This document shows, one piece after another, positions 55,027 to 64,000 of a stretch of DNA of 64,000 bases. Below the pieces are notes generated by a model. The model was not told the DNA's origin, ran no database searches, and worked only from the letters and a program-made list of their open reading frames with translations. The DNA lies in the NCBI GenBank assembly GCA_946406115.1, contig OX291554.1, positions 14,147,092-14,211,091 on the forward strand, written 5' to 3'. Positions within the stretch are counted from its first letter, which is position 1. Each line of letters starts with the position of its first letter. This stretch comes from Apoda limacodes (lineage: Eukaryota > Arthropoda > Insecta > Lepidoptera > Limacodidae). A program made the translations under genes and the position numbers.

Positions 55027-57205
55027 TTTTTTAAACTATTAAGGTGGCAAATAAGCTTACGGTCCGCCTTATGGTAAGCGGTCACCTTACCCTATTGACG
55101 TTTCTAACAACAGGGCTAACACTCGCGCGTTGCCGACTCTTCAAAATCTAAAAACTTCTTTCTTAAAGAAGCCCATACTGTAGTCCTTGGAGAAAACCTT
55201 GGCAGGGAGCTCATTCCACAACCCAAGAGTTCGCGGGAGAAAGTTTCTCTGAAACCGCACGGTACGCGACCATTTGGGTTCTAAAGTGTGAGAATGAATT
55301 CCCTGCCAATAGCGAACGGTGCGATGGTAGAAAGTAGCCGTGGGCACCATTTCGATAAATTCCTCAGGACAAAACCCATGCCACAAGCGGTAGAACACAC
55401 ATAGGGAGGCAGAGTCTCTCCTCAGACTTAAGGGTTGGATACCGCAAGTAAATTTGGAATCGTCGACAATTCTCACAGCCCGTCGCTGTACCGAGTCAAA
55501 AGGGCCAAGCTGTAATCGGGGAGCACCCGCCCAGAGATGGCAGCAGTACTCCATATGGGGCCGGACTTGCGAATTGAAAGCAGCTTTGCTCTGACGTGAA
55601 GTACTGCTTGGCTCTGTTGAGCACACCAAGTTTTTAGGTCGCCAGCTTTACCTTGTCTAGCAAATGATTTTGGAACTGAACATGGATGGAGAGGGAAGTG
55701 TTCTGGAATTGTGGAACCACAGTGAATGGGGTTTTCTTAGCGGTGAACGCGCAAAGTTGTGTCTTTGTAGTGTTGAATCGGACCAAGTTTTATCCGCCCC
55801 AGTCAGAAACCTTGGACAGAGTGATCTCGATTTTAGACACAAGTTCTTCACGTTTTTCCTCTACAACGGAACGAGGGATGCTTGCTCGACCCGTGTAAGA
55901 AGCGTCTCCAGTACTGTCATCTGCATAGCAATGTATGTTGTTGATGTCCAACATATCATTGATTTGCAGAAGAAATAGCGTAGGAGATAGAACAGAACCT
56001 TGCGGGACACCAGCATTAATGTATATACTATCAGAGCAACTACCGTCAACTACGGCTCGTATGCGTCTGCCGGACAAAAAGCTAGCCACCGATTTGCACA
56101 AACCCTCGGGCACTCCGTAAGATGGCAAGTTCGATAGAAGACCCCGATGCCAGACCTTACCGAACGCCTTCGCTATGTCCAGGCTACATGCCAATGCCTC
56201 CCCCTGACTCTCAGTGGCTAGTGCCCATCGGTGTGTGAGATACACTAGAAGGTCACCAGTCGAGCGACCGTGGCGAAAGCCATATTGACGGTCACTGACC
56301 AGGTCGTGTTCTTCTTGGTATCTTAGAAGCTGTGTGTGTGTGATCACACGCTCCATCACATTGGAGAGGAGAGAGGTATTAGCGGTAGGCCTGTAATTCG
56401 ATGGATCTGATCTATCGCCCTTTTTGGGCACCGGGTGCACATTCGCAGTCTTCCATGAAGACGGAAATCACCTAGTGTGGTAGGAAAGCGCGAAGAGGCG
56501 TGTGAGTACAGGACATAACTCAGGAGCACACTGCTTAAGCACCACTGCTGGTATACTGCCTGGCCCAAGCGACTTATGAACGTCTAGAGAAAGCAATGCC
56601 CGCCGGACTTCCCGCTGTGTTATGGAGATTTCCGGCATGGTCTTACCGCACTACGGTATAGTAGATGGAACAGCGCCTTCATCGCTCATGTTCGAGTTTG
56701 AGGCAAAGAGTCTGCTCAATAGATCGGCTTTCTTTTTTGCACTATGGGTCAATTCACCACCGGTCTTTCGCAGTCGTGGTAACGACGACTGGCATCGTTC
56801 CCATCGGCAGCTTTAACAAGCGACCAGAAAGCACGACTTCTAGATCCCGGATAGCTTGCAAGTCGCCCACCTATTTTGCCGATGAATTGGAATTCAGCTC
56901 TAGCAATTGCTTTGTTACTTAATTTGCGTTTTAACTCAGAAATATTCGGATCCTTATTATTACGAGCCGTGGTCCAAGCCTCATATGTAGTTTGCTTAAT
57001 AATTTTAGCATCTCTGCAAAACCTATTAAAACACGGTCGTTTTTTGACGCCGGCAGCTACTCACGGGTTAAAAATGAAACTTTCTGAGCTAGCAGATCTG
57101 CTTTCACGGGTACGATGCATAAAATTCTCGCAATCCATCCCAATCTGCCGAGTGACACACACGACCCCAATTATTTGGCCCAGATGGATCGGGTTGTGTG
57201 CATGA
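55027..57205 (-). mobile_element. LINE copy E (copy A family), 5' truncated, broken
   Basis: The minus-strand 3' tail (TTACCATAAGGCGGACCGTA, TTAATAGTTTAAAAAAAA) lies at 55027-55085. The RT C-terminus is 55141-55629 (QVRPHMEYCCHLWAGAPRLQ). The RT core is 55790-56440 (VPKKGDRSDPSNYRP, DRQYGFRHGRSTGDLL, SLDIAKAFGKVWH, HCYADDSTGDA). Then come the palm-proximal part to 56816 and the endonuclease-to-RT linker up to about 57205. Several frame changes and deletions occur near 55620-55670, 56460 and 56800. AFGKVWH replaces AFDRVWH, losing the first catalytic Asp of the RT palm, so this copy is inactive even apart from the frameshifts. Confidence 0.85.
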
Positions 57206-58629
57206 CTCTAAGTCGATATCTTTTATTTAATTAGAACTCATTTGCATATTTTGTCGATTTTTTTGTCTGATTTTTCAATGATTTATTCAGTTAATGTATG
57301 AAATTAGTAAAAACTTTTTTATTGCATAAGTCGCTGGCATTCCGTCGAATAAATATGCATTGTGCGATAATGAAAATAAAAAAAAAATCTAGACTCCACT
57401 CTTGGAACAGGTTCAAAAAAGAACTTATTACATAAACTATTCATAAACGCTAACGCTTTAAAATGCGTAATAACTGCATTGCCAAATTTAAGTCGTATAA
57501 AATACCAAATTGAGTCCTTTAAAGGGAATTTATACCCCGACATTAGGATCGTCTCTACAGGAGGTTACCTGCAGACAATTAATCTTTTAACCTGAAAACC
57601 GCCATCTTGTTAAATTTGGTATATTTTACTAATTTTAAGATATAAATGTTGCTTATTTGTGTATCTGAAAACCTCCTTCTTAATTCAGAAATTTTTTAAA
57701 ATTAAAGAACGCAAACATTTCGGATAAAATTTTAAATTACTTATTTAATTTTTTAAAGTTAGCAGACTAGCCCTAATGTGTATTTTTCTACTTATATAGA
57801 ACCAGGTGCGACCTATGTAGCTTCACCTCAAGTTCAGCTCTGCCTCGAGTCTAACCACTAATGCCAGACCAGATTTATAACCTAGGCGACTGGTGACGGT
57901 CGTCTCCTCTGCACGTCTTAGGTACGCCGGCAAATCTCCACTCAGCTTGTAATTAAGTAATTAAGAGAGTTCTGATCAGACACCGTGGGGTCCGTTGTTT
58001 TATAAAACTACAGAAAAAATCAGATCCGTGACTTTCCTGCAAAGTCAAAGCCTTATCCTTTTACGTCTAACTAATCCGTGTATGTTGTCTTTGGCGAACT
58101 AGGTATAAGTCGACGAAATGTTCTATTATCCCAAAATAGTCTGAAAATTGTTTAATTATTTTAGATCTCGATTTTTTGTCAGGGAACTCAGTTATTGTTT
58201 TTAATTCATTAATTAGGTATTGTTTCATATTAAAAGAAAAATCGGGTAGAATTTTTATATAACGGCTAATTTTGTTTAAATAAATTAAAGATCTGAAAAA
58301 ACCAGCCAAAAACGTAAGCGCTCTACGCATGGTGACATAAAACGTGACGTGCGTAGTTCAACCTTATAAGAGCGAGCTTAAGATGGTTTTAGCTTTTTAT
58401 ATACTGTCGTCCCCTTAGGAAGTTTTTTGTTCTAAAATATGTAATTATTTACATTTTGATGCTTTTTTTATTTTTTTATATGCGAAGTTTTAACGTTCTT
58501 GTATATAACATACCGTGATAACTGAACATAGTTTAAGTTGCTTTTCTTATATGGAGGGTGAGCCAAAAGCTATTTGAAAATAACTATAAAAATAATTGTC
58601 GTAATGAAGCATAAATTTACAAGAACTAT
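57206..58629. other. AT-rich, no gene recognised
   Basis: A block at 57549-57615 (CGTCTCTACAGGAGGTTACC...CAACCTGAAAACCG-like) resembles 16755-16835. No coding family recognised. Confidence 0.4.
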
Positions 58630-58745
58630 TACTCTAATTACAATTTCACGTCTCCGAGCGAGATTAAATTTACTTCTGGCTGACCTGCACTCCTCAGGGA
58701 ACAATAAATAAGATCCTACAAGCTAGCGTAACTAATTTGTATTAC
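58630..58745 (-). repeat. Dispersed repeat, inverted mate of 23590-23712
   Basis: The reverse complement reads TTACGCTAGCTTGTAGGATC, TTATTTATTGTTCCCTGAGG, GTGCAGGTCAGCC and GAGACGTGAAATTGTAATTA, colinear with 23590-23712. Confidence 0.7.
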
Positions 58746-58929
58746 AGCATAATTTGCTCCACATCTGTCTTTTTAAAAACAATAGTATACCAAAATGTAT
58801 GAAAATTGTAATACTAGGTACTTATAAGTTAGTATTTATTTCGTAATGAAATATTAGCTTTATCATAAAAAAAAAACATTGTAGATACGTAGAATTCTTA
58901 ACAAAGTTAACGTTAACTTCTTATATCAA

Positions 58930-59189
58930 AATTAAATAATAAATAAATAAATATTTTTGGACATTACACACAGCGCCGTCTAGCCCTAAAGTAAGCAAAG
59001 CTTGTGTTATGGGTACTAGACAACGGATATAAATACATACATATTACTTTTTTTTTTGTAAATACATACATATCATACATAAGTACACCCAGACTCAAGA
59101 CAAACACAAAAGTTTGTCCAGTGTGGGAATCGAACCCACACCCTCTGCACGGCAGTCCATCACACTACCAACTAGGCTGCGAGGAAGTC
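58930..59189 (-). mobile_element. tRNA-headed SINE, full-length copy
   Basis: Minus strand: the head GCAGCCTAGTTGGTAGTGTG (A box) and GTGGGTTCGATTCCCACACT (B box), then GACAAACTTTTGTGTTTGTC, TTGAGTCTGGGTGTACTTAT and GTATGTATTTAC. An (A)n interruption follows, then CATAACACAAGCTTTGCTTA, GGCGCTGTGTGTAATGTCC and an ATTTATTTATT tail. Three other copies or fragments lie in the window (19176, 59309, 62975). Confidence 0.8.
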
Positions 59190-59308
59190 AACTGAATAAT
59201 TTAATAATAATAACATTTTTTTGTTACTCGTAAAGTACTACTAGATACTTACCTGGATACAGAAACTTCTATCAGAGAAGATTTTAAAAGTTTAGAATTT
59301 TTTTTTAA

Positions 59309-59411
59309 TCAGACATTACACACAGCGCCATCTGATCCCAAACTAAGCAAAGTCTGTACTATACCAGACAACTGATACAAATATACACATATTTATTTGT
59401 TTTTGTATATA
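59309..59411 (-). mobile_element. SINE, 3' half, interrupted by the pogo-like element
   Basis: CAGACATTACACACAGCGCC, AAACTAAGCAAAGTC and CAACTGATACAAATAT match the body of the SINE at 58930-59189 up to its T-run. There the pogo-like element begins. The missing tRNA-head half is on the far side, at 60345-60480. Confidence 0.7.
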
Positions 59412-60344
59412 CACTGGGGAAATACGTACAAAATGGCATATACGGGTAAAACGACACGCTGTTTGTATTTCAAATCTGGCAGTTTTTATCGTCATGTTGG
59501 CATTCTTAAGTCACGCCTCAATTGTCTATTAGTGAACTGTCAAAATATTGTCGTGGTTAGCTCAGCAATTTTTTCACAGTGACTGTAAACAGATTTTTGA
59601 CCGTAAAGAATTTTGTTTTTCGCTGCAACGAGTTTTTAAAGTTTTGGTAAGCCGTAAATCCTTATTGTAACGTATTATTTCTATTCCTCAACATATTGCC
59701 TTGAGTATTATGTTTTGTTTTATTGAAATTTTTGGCGTTAAATTATTTCTGGACTTTTAAACATTTTAAAGTTCGTATGGACAAAATGGCATAGATTTTC
59801 AACGTAGTCTCCAAACAAGCTGGACATAAAGAATAAGGCTGCTCAAATCCACCCAATAAGAGTGAAAGACAGACCACGAAGACCCACTTTAAATCTAAGA
59901 GTGCCAAAGAACCTTTTGAGACCCAGATGCATGATGAAAATGCGTGCATTTATTGCAACGATCTATTTTCGCGCCCAAAACTCGCAGCAGGTTGACTACG
60001 TAGCATCAATTGTTCTCTTTAGGATCATTCTGCATGTGCCGTTTTGACCCAAAAAAACAAAAAAGTTTATTGGTGCAATATGCGTTTAATTATGGTGAAT
60101 TCCACTTTGTCCATTAAGATTATACCATTTTGTCCGTGTTTTATGGACAAAATTGTTTTTTATTGATATCCGTTCAAGACTAATTATTTTTTAATAACCT
60201 GTTATATTTGTTGTGATTGAATGTTTATTCTATAGATAAAGGGTTAACGTTTATGTTTGTACAATTTTACGGTTCTAGATATAAAAATAAATAAATTTTT
60301 AAAGAAATAAAAAACGCTATGGCGTTTTGTACGTACTTCCCCTA
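59412..60344. mobile_element. pogo-like DNA transposon, internally deleted
   Basis: Terminal inverted repeats GGGGAAATACGTACAAAATG at 59416 and, inverted, GGGGAAGTACGTACAAAACG at 60342, both followed by (G/C)CCATA-like sequence. Flanks are TATA on both sides, compatible with a TA target duplication. The interior has a leader with a possible splice donor (TTTTGGTAAGCC near 59650) and a C-terminal zinc-finger remnant. The catalytic part of the transposase is absent. About 930 bp. Confidence 0.7.
59860..60062 (+). pseudogene. C-terminal Cys/His finger of a pogo-like (DDE_1) transposase
   Basis: One plus frame reads ERQTTKTHFKSKSAKEPF, then MHDENACIYCNDLFSRP, a TGA, LRSINCSL, a TAG and DHSACAVLTQKNKKVYWC. 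The C-x2-C...C-x-L...H-x2-C...C spacing resembles the PHD-like finger ending many insect pogo/DDE_1 transposases. Two stops and loss of the catalytic domain make it a relic. The identification leans on the finger pattern and on being inside a TIR-bounded element. Confidence 0.45.
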
Positions 60345-60480
60345 TATATTCATTCATCGAATTTCAAAAAACCAGAAGTATTCATCACATTAAAATGTTT
60401 AATTTGTGCGGTAATCGAACCCACGCTCCTCGATTGAGCGGCCGGGTCATTCCACACTGATCCACGTACTGAATTACAAT
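60345..60480 (-). mobile_element. SINE, tRNA-head half, on the other side of the pogo-like element
   Basis: The minus-strand head has an A-box-like CGTGGATCAGTGTGG and B box GTGGGTTCGATTACCGCACA, then AAATTAAACATTTTAATGTG as the start of the body. Order and orientation are those expected for the missing half of the SINE at 59309-59411. Confidence 0.6.
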
Positions 60481-60725
60481 ATTTCATAAATATTCCCTTT
60501 TTTTAACTATAATTTTTAAATAGTAGCTATTTGTAATATAAGATTTATTAAGGGTTTTTTACATACGGTTGGTGTAAATCTACCCATATCTCTGCTAAAA
60601 ATGTTATCAAAGACATTTTTGACTCAAATCTCAATTTTTTTAATATTAAATATTTGCTATTTTTTCAAATTTAATTTTTAATTGTGAAAGTAATTAAATA
60701 TAAACGTGAACTAGGGCGGGAAAAA
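60481..60725. other. AT-rich, no feature recognised
   Basis: Nothing assignable. Confidence 0.4.
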
Positions 60726-60977
60726 TCCATACTAATATTATAAATGCAAAGGTGAGTGTTTGTTTTTTCTCTCTTTACGTCACAATGGAGGCCTCCAAGG
60801 TATTTATGTAGCTGAAATTTGGCACTACACAAAAATATTTACCACAAAAATTTTAAAGTTACCGCAGGAATAACTACCAAATAACCAAAGTCCACGTCGA
60901 CAAACTCATATATAGCTACAGTAAACTGAACGCCGATAACCGAATTTAGCGCGAGTGGAGCTGCCGGCGTAATCTAG
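60726..60977 (+). mobile_element. Complete non-autonomous Helitron-like element (252 bp)
   Basis: Begins A|TCCATACTAATATTATAAAT and ends with GCGCGAGTGGAGCTGCCGGC, a hairpin-forming GC-rich block, then GTAATCTAG|T. The TC start, CTAG end and A/T flanks fit Helitron insertion between A and T. No coding capacity. Confidence 0.75.
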
Positions 60978-61392
60978 TAATAAATAAATAGAGAAGTCCT
61001 CTAAATAACTTAACAAACACTTGATACAGTGAGTAAGAGCGCAGCTCTAGTAAACATTACACCTGGCACAATAGAAGTTTAAGAGCGTTAACTGTTCTGC
61101 AATCTAACTTAGAAAATCATTACACTTGCTGCAACTTGTATTTGTTGCCTGTTTATTTCTGCCGGATCTCTATATAAAAATTAAAATTATTTTAATAGAT
61201 CTTTTTTTACATAAATATCAACATTTACTTTTGCTTCTCAAGCACGAAAAGGTCTTTTTTAGTGTTGAAACACTCACAGCATCATAATTATAAAAAAATA
61301 CAGTAAAATGGCGGGAAACAATTTTTTTTTTTCTGGGTTGTTTTTAGGGTTCTGTACCTTAAAATGGAACCATAGATCAATTCGTTTTCTTA
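60978..61392. other. AT-rich; scrap of the AGGGTTCCG repeat at 61340-61370
   Basis: TTTTTAGGGTTCTGTACCTT at 61343-61362 resembles an end of the lepidopteran repeat and lies directly before the BEL/Pao fragment, marking the break that removed its 5' part. Otherwise unassigned. Confidence 0.45.
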
Positions 61393-62193
61393 TTGATCAT
61401 GTCACAAAAAATTTTAGAGCCCTTAAATACATTAGGCCGTCCGACAGATTTCTGGGATGACTTAATTATTTATTTAGTTGCTAGCAAACTAGAGCCGACG
61501 ACTAGTAGGAAGTGGGAAGAATATAAAATTGATTTATCAGATTTGCCCAATTTATCACAATTTATGAAGTTTTTACGCAGTCGCGCTAATGTACTCGAAA
61601 CGATGCTGGCGGGCAGGAGCGACAAACCAACTGAAAATAAATTTCAACAACATAAAACTACAAGGGCATTTGTCGCTGCTGCTCCTCGCAAGCTTGCGGG
61701 CAACACACCAACGTGCCCCGTGTGTCACAGTGCTCATCGAATCTCGGAATGCGTGAAGTTCAAGGATATGAACGTCGAAAATAGATTAAGTGAAGCGTTG
61801 AAGTTACATCTTTGCTTGAACTGCTTGAGGCGGGGTCATAACGCTAAGCAATGTCGTCTCGGCTCCTGCCAGATCTGCAAGGCAAGACATAACACATTAT
61901 TACATAAAAATAATCAACAGTTAGGTACAAAGGCAGAAATTAATAATACAGCCGGCGCGCTGCCACTCATTAGCGCAGTGAGCGCGTGCACCGCGGCGGT
62001 AGGTAATCAAGTCTTGCTATGCACTGCGTTAGTAAAATTAACAAATGCACAAAATAATAAAACCTACATCGCGCGGGCACTTTTAGACGCCGGTTCTCAT
62101 ACTTCCTTCTTAACCCAAGATATACAAAATAAACAGGTTTGTGTGTCAGGTATTAATAATGTAATATCTCGGATCGGTGAGAACTCACTTTAA
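61393..62193 (+). pseudogene. BEL/Pao retrotransposon Gag C-terminus and protease
   Basis: 266 open codons. The start at 61393 lies inside gag: KILEPLNTLGRPTDFWDDLI and KLEPTTSRKWEEYKIDL are the mid-Gag block of BEL elements. Three Cys/His clusters follow: CPVCHSAHRISEC, CLNCLRRGHNAKQC and CQICKARHNTLLH. Then comes the retropepsin core ARALLDAGSHTSFLTQ, with the catalytic Asp (DAG in place of the usual D-S/T-G). The frame is lost after about 62130 and stops at 62193. Gag and the protease are made as one polyprotein with RT. The LTR and Gag N-terminus are not in the window. Confidence 0.85.
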
Positions 62194-62963
62194 ATTGATT
62201 AACGAGTTCATATACCGTCAACATTAGTTGTTTAGTTGTGCCGCAAATTACGGGCAACTTGCCGAACGGTTACGTCAATGCTTCAGAATTGAACTTACCT
62301 CGGAATATACAACTGGCGGATCCCGGTTTTCATCGTCCTTCCGAAGTCGACTTGCTACTTGGTGCTGATGTTTTCTTTGATATCTTGACGTCAAACAAAA
62401 TAAAATTAGGTACTAACAGACCTATACTTCAAAGTTCAAAGGTAGGCTTGTTAGTCGCAGGGCCCATAGGTAGCTTCGATCATGATGAGGACAAGATATT
62501 ACACTGTAATTTCACAAAACAAATATCAAGAGACCTCACGCGATTTGGGGAGCTTGAGCAACATCCATCATCGAATTTTTCTTACTGCGAAGATGACAAT
62601 ATCTGTGAAAAACACTTTTTAGAAACTACACAACATTTAGATAACGGTAGATTTCTCGTTAAAATGCCCTTGAGTGAATCACCCGAAACTTCACTTGGAG
62701 ATTTTTTTACCATGGCTAAAAAACGGTTCCTTAATCTTGAAAATAAATTTGCAAAAAACCCAGTTCTTAAAAAAGAATACTGTGATTTTATAAAGGAGTA
62801 CGAAGCACTAGGTCACTTGAATAAGGATGATAAACCTGACTTTGGTTATTACGCCCCTCACCACGCAGTTTTTCGCGACAGCAGCGAAACTACTAAATTA
62901 AGGGTAGTTTTTGATTGCAGTGCAAAAACCACCACACAAAAATCACTTAATGACATCCAACAT
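62194..62963 (+). pseudogene. BEL/Pao Pol: protease-RT linker and start of the RT
   Basis: Open from 62238 (PQITGNLPNGYVN, HRPSEVDLLLGADVFFDIL, LVAGPIGSF) through FSYCEDDNICEKHFLETTQH, NGRFLVKMPL, YYAPHHAVFRDSSETTKLRV and VFDCSAKT to SLNDIQ. These are the standard BEL/Pao protease-to-RT blocks in order. A frame change separates it from the Gag-protease frame between 62130 and 62240. A SINE interrupts it at about 62970. Confidence 0.85.
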
Positions 62964-62974
62964 AAATATTTTTT

Positions 62975-63220
62975 TATATAAATATTTTTGGACATTACAC
63001 ACAGCGCCGTCTAGCCCCAAAGTAAGCAAAGCTTGTGTTATGGGTACCAGAAAACGGATATAAATACATATATATTACTTTTTTTTTTGTAAATACATAC
63101 ACATCATACATAAGTACACCCAGACTCAAGACAAACACAAATGTTTGTCCAGTGCGGGAATCGAACCCACACCCTCTGCACGGCAGTCCATCACACTACC
63201 AACTAGGCTGCGAGGGAGTC
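62975..63220 (-). mobile_element. tRNA-headed SINE inserted in BEL/Pao pol
   Basis: Colinear with 58930-59189: minus-strand head GCAGCCTAGTTGGTAGTGTG and GTGGGTTCGATTCCCGCACT, body, and an AT-rich tail merging into the BEL sequence at 62963-62975. The RT frame resumes after it with GPVVQDELFNIL. Confidence 0.8.
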
Positions 63221-64000
63221 ATAGTGGTCATACTGGACCGGTTGTGCAAGATGAATTGTTCAACATCTTGATTCGGATTAGACAACATAACTTTGTTTTG
63301 TCCGGTGACATACTTAAGATGTATCGGCAAATTATGATGGACGATTCACAGCGCCATCTACAATTGATTCTTTGGAGGGAGGATGAAAACAGGTCACTGG
63401 ATATACTTAAATTAAATACTTTGACGTTCGGATCGAGCTCGGCGCCTTTCTTGAGCACAAGGTGCCTTGTACAGTTAGCAATTGAATGCACTGATGGGGT
63501 AGTGTCAGGCGTAATAAGGCATGTTTTTTTAAACGATGATTTTTTGAGTGGCGTGGAAAGTGAAGACGAGCTGAGACATATTTATCAGTCAGTTACAAAA
63601 ACGCTTGCCTCTGCTTGTTTTCCAATACATAAATTCCGCACGAACTGCCCACAGATTCTGGCGGATGACTGTACTTTACAGACTGTACAGTCATTAGACC
63701 TAGATAAACAGTCAAGCGTTTTAGGATTGCTATGGTTTCCCGACCTTGATAATTTACAGTTTTCTGTCAAATTGGACAAAAATATCCGTGACGTAACAAA
63801 ACGGATAATTTTTTCTAATACTTGCAAAATTTTTGACCCACTTGGTTTGCTCAGCGCATGCACAATTAAACTCAAAATTGTACTACAAAGGTTGTGGGTT
63901 CTTAAATTAAACTGGGACGACGTGGTTCCGTTAGAAATAAAAATAATTTGGAATAAATTTATTTCCGATGTACATGTACTGGTAAATTTAAAGGTACCTC
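63221..64000 (+). pseudogene. BEL/Pao reverse transcriptase, continuing past the window end
   Basis: Open without stop from about 63236 to the window end: GPVVQDELFNILIRIR, FVLSGDILKMYRQI (first catalytic Asp), QRHLQLILWRED, TLTFGSSSAPFLSTRCL, then FLNDDFLSG at the active site, HIYQSVTKTLASACF, FDPLGLLSACTIKLKIVLQR. The active site keeps the two Asp (63535-63540), but the usual Y-V before them is L-N. Together with the SINE upstream this makes it a dead copy, though the frame is well kept. Confidence 0.85.

Noticed and set aside
63228..63875. Two minus-strand genes near the window end
   Set aside because: They lie opposite the plus-strand BEL/Pao RT frame, which has all the expected motifs and no stop.

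Overview
The window looks like transposon-rich, AT-rich DNA from a moth or butterfly (Lepidoptera). The evidence is repeat families I recognise as common in lepidopteran genomes: the GTGCGAGTCGGACT...AGGGTTCCG repeat, the GAAGTCGGTTAAAA repeat, LINEs with a '...CTTAGTGGTATAAAA' tail, tRNA-headed SINEs and short TC...CTAGT Helitron-like elements. I see no convincing host protein-coding gene. A few GC-richer patches (about 8.8, 14.1-14.7, 30.1 and 53.8 kb) could hold exons or unknown repeats. Nearly every recognisable coding region is a broken mobile-element or virus-like gene.

Layout. 0-2 kb: the lepidopteran repeat joined to a Tc1/mariner (DD35E) transposase pseudogene with an intron and a tRNA-like relic. 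3.0-6.7 kb: a decayed non-LTR retrotransposon with ORF1 and endonuclease/RT. 7-10 kb: Helitron-like, SINE and other dispersed repeats. 10.3-12.4 kb: a Jockey/CR1-like LINE copy (A). 12.4-14.1 kb: a tandem duplication and a second, deleted DD35E copy. 14.8-16.25 kb: a BED-finger hAT-type pseudogene. 17-39 kb: mostly unassignable AT-rich DNA with scattered SINE, Helitron, MITE, LINE-tail and 5S-rRNA-like fragments, including a Helitron coding relic at 32.1-32.9 kb. 39.6-43.4 kb: the most complete copy (B) of the LINE family of copy A, with 5' leader, endonuclease, RT and poly(A).

44.6-51.2 kb is the most unusual part. A piggyBac-like remnant lies next to a compact virus-like cassette of the Polinton/Maverick/adintovirus kind. 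On the minus strand, in order, are a Ser-rich ORF, an rve integrase, a penton-like protein, a basic pVI/pX-like protein, an F54H12.2-like candidate major capsid protein and an adenain-like cysteine protease. Two small plus-strand ORFs converge on the protease, with poly(A) signals facing each other. All but the short Ser-rich ORF and the tiny core ORFs carry stops or frame changes, so this is a fossil. I see no DNA polymerase B or packaging ATPase.

51-64 kb: more repeats, a long-TIR MITE (54.3 kb), LINE copy E (55.0-57.2 kb), SINEs, an internally deleted pogo-like transposon inserted inside a SINE (59.3-60.5 kb), a complete 252-bp Helitron-like element (60.7 kb), and a BEL/Pao retrotransposon running off the window end whose pol is split by a SINE.

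Functionally these are independent mobile elements, not a pathway. The value of the window is in the nesting, composite structures and fossil cassette. All family assignments come from reading motifs by eye, without a database search.
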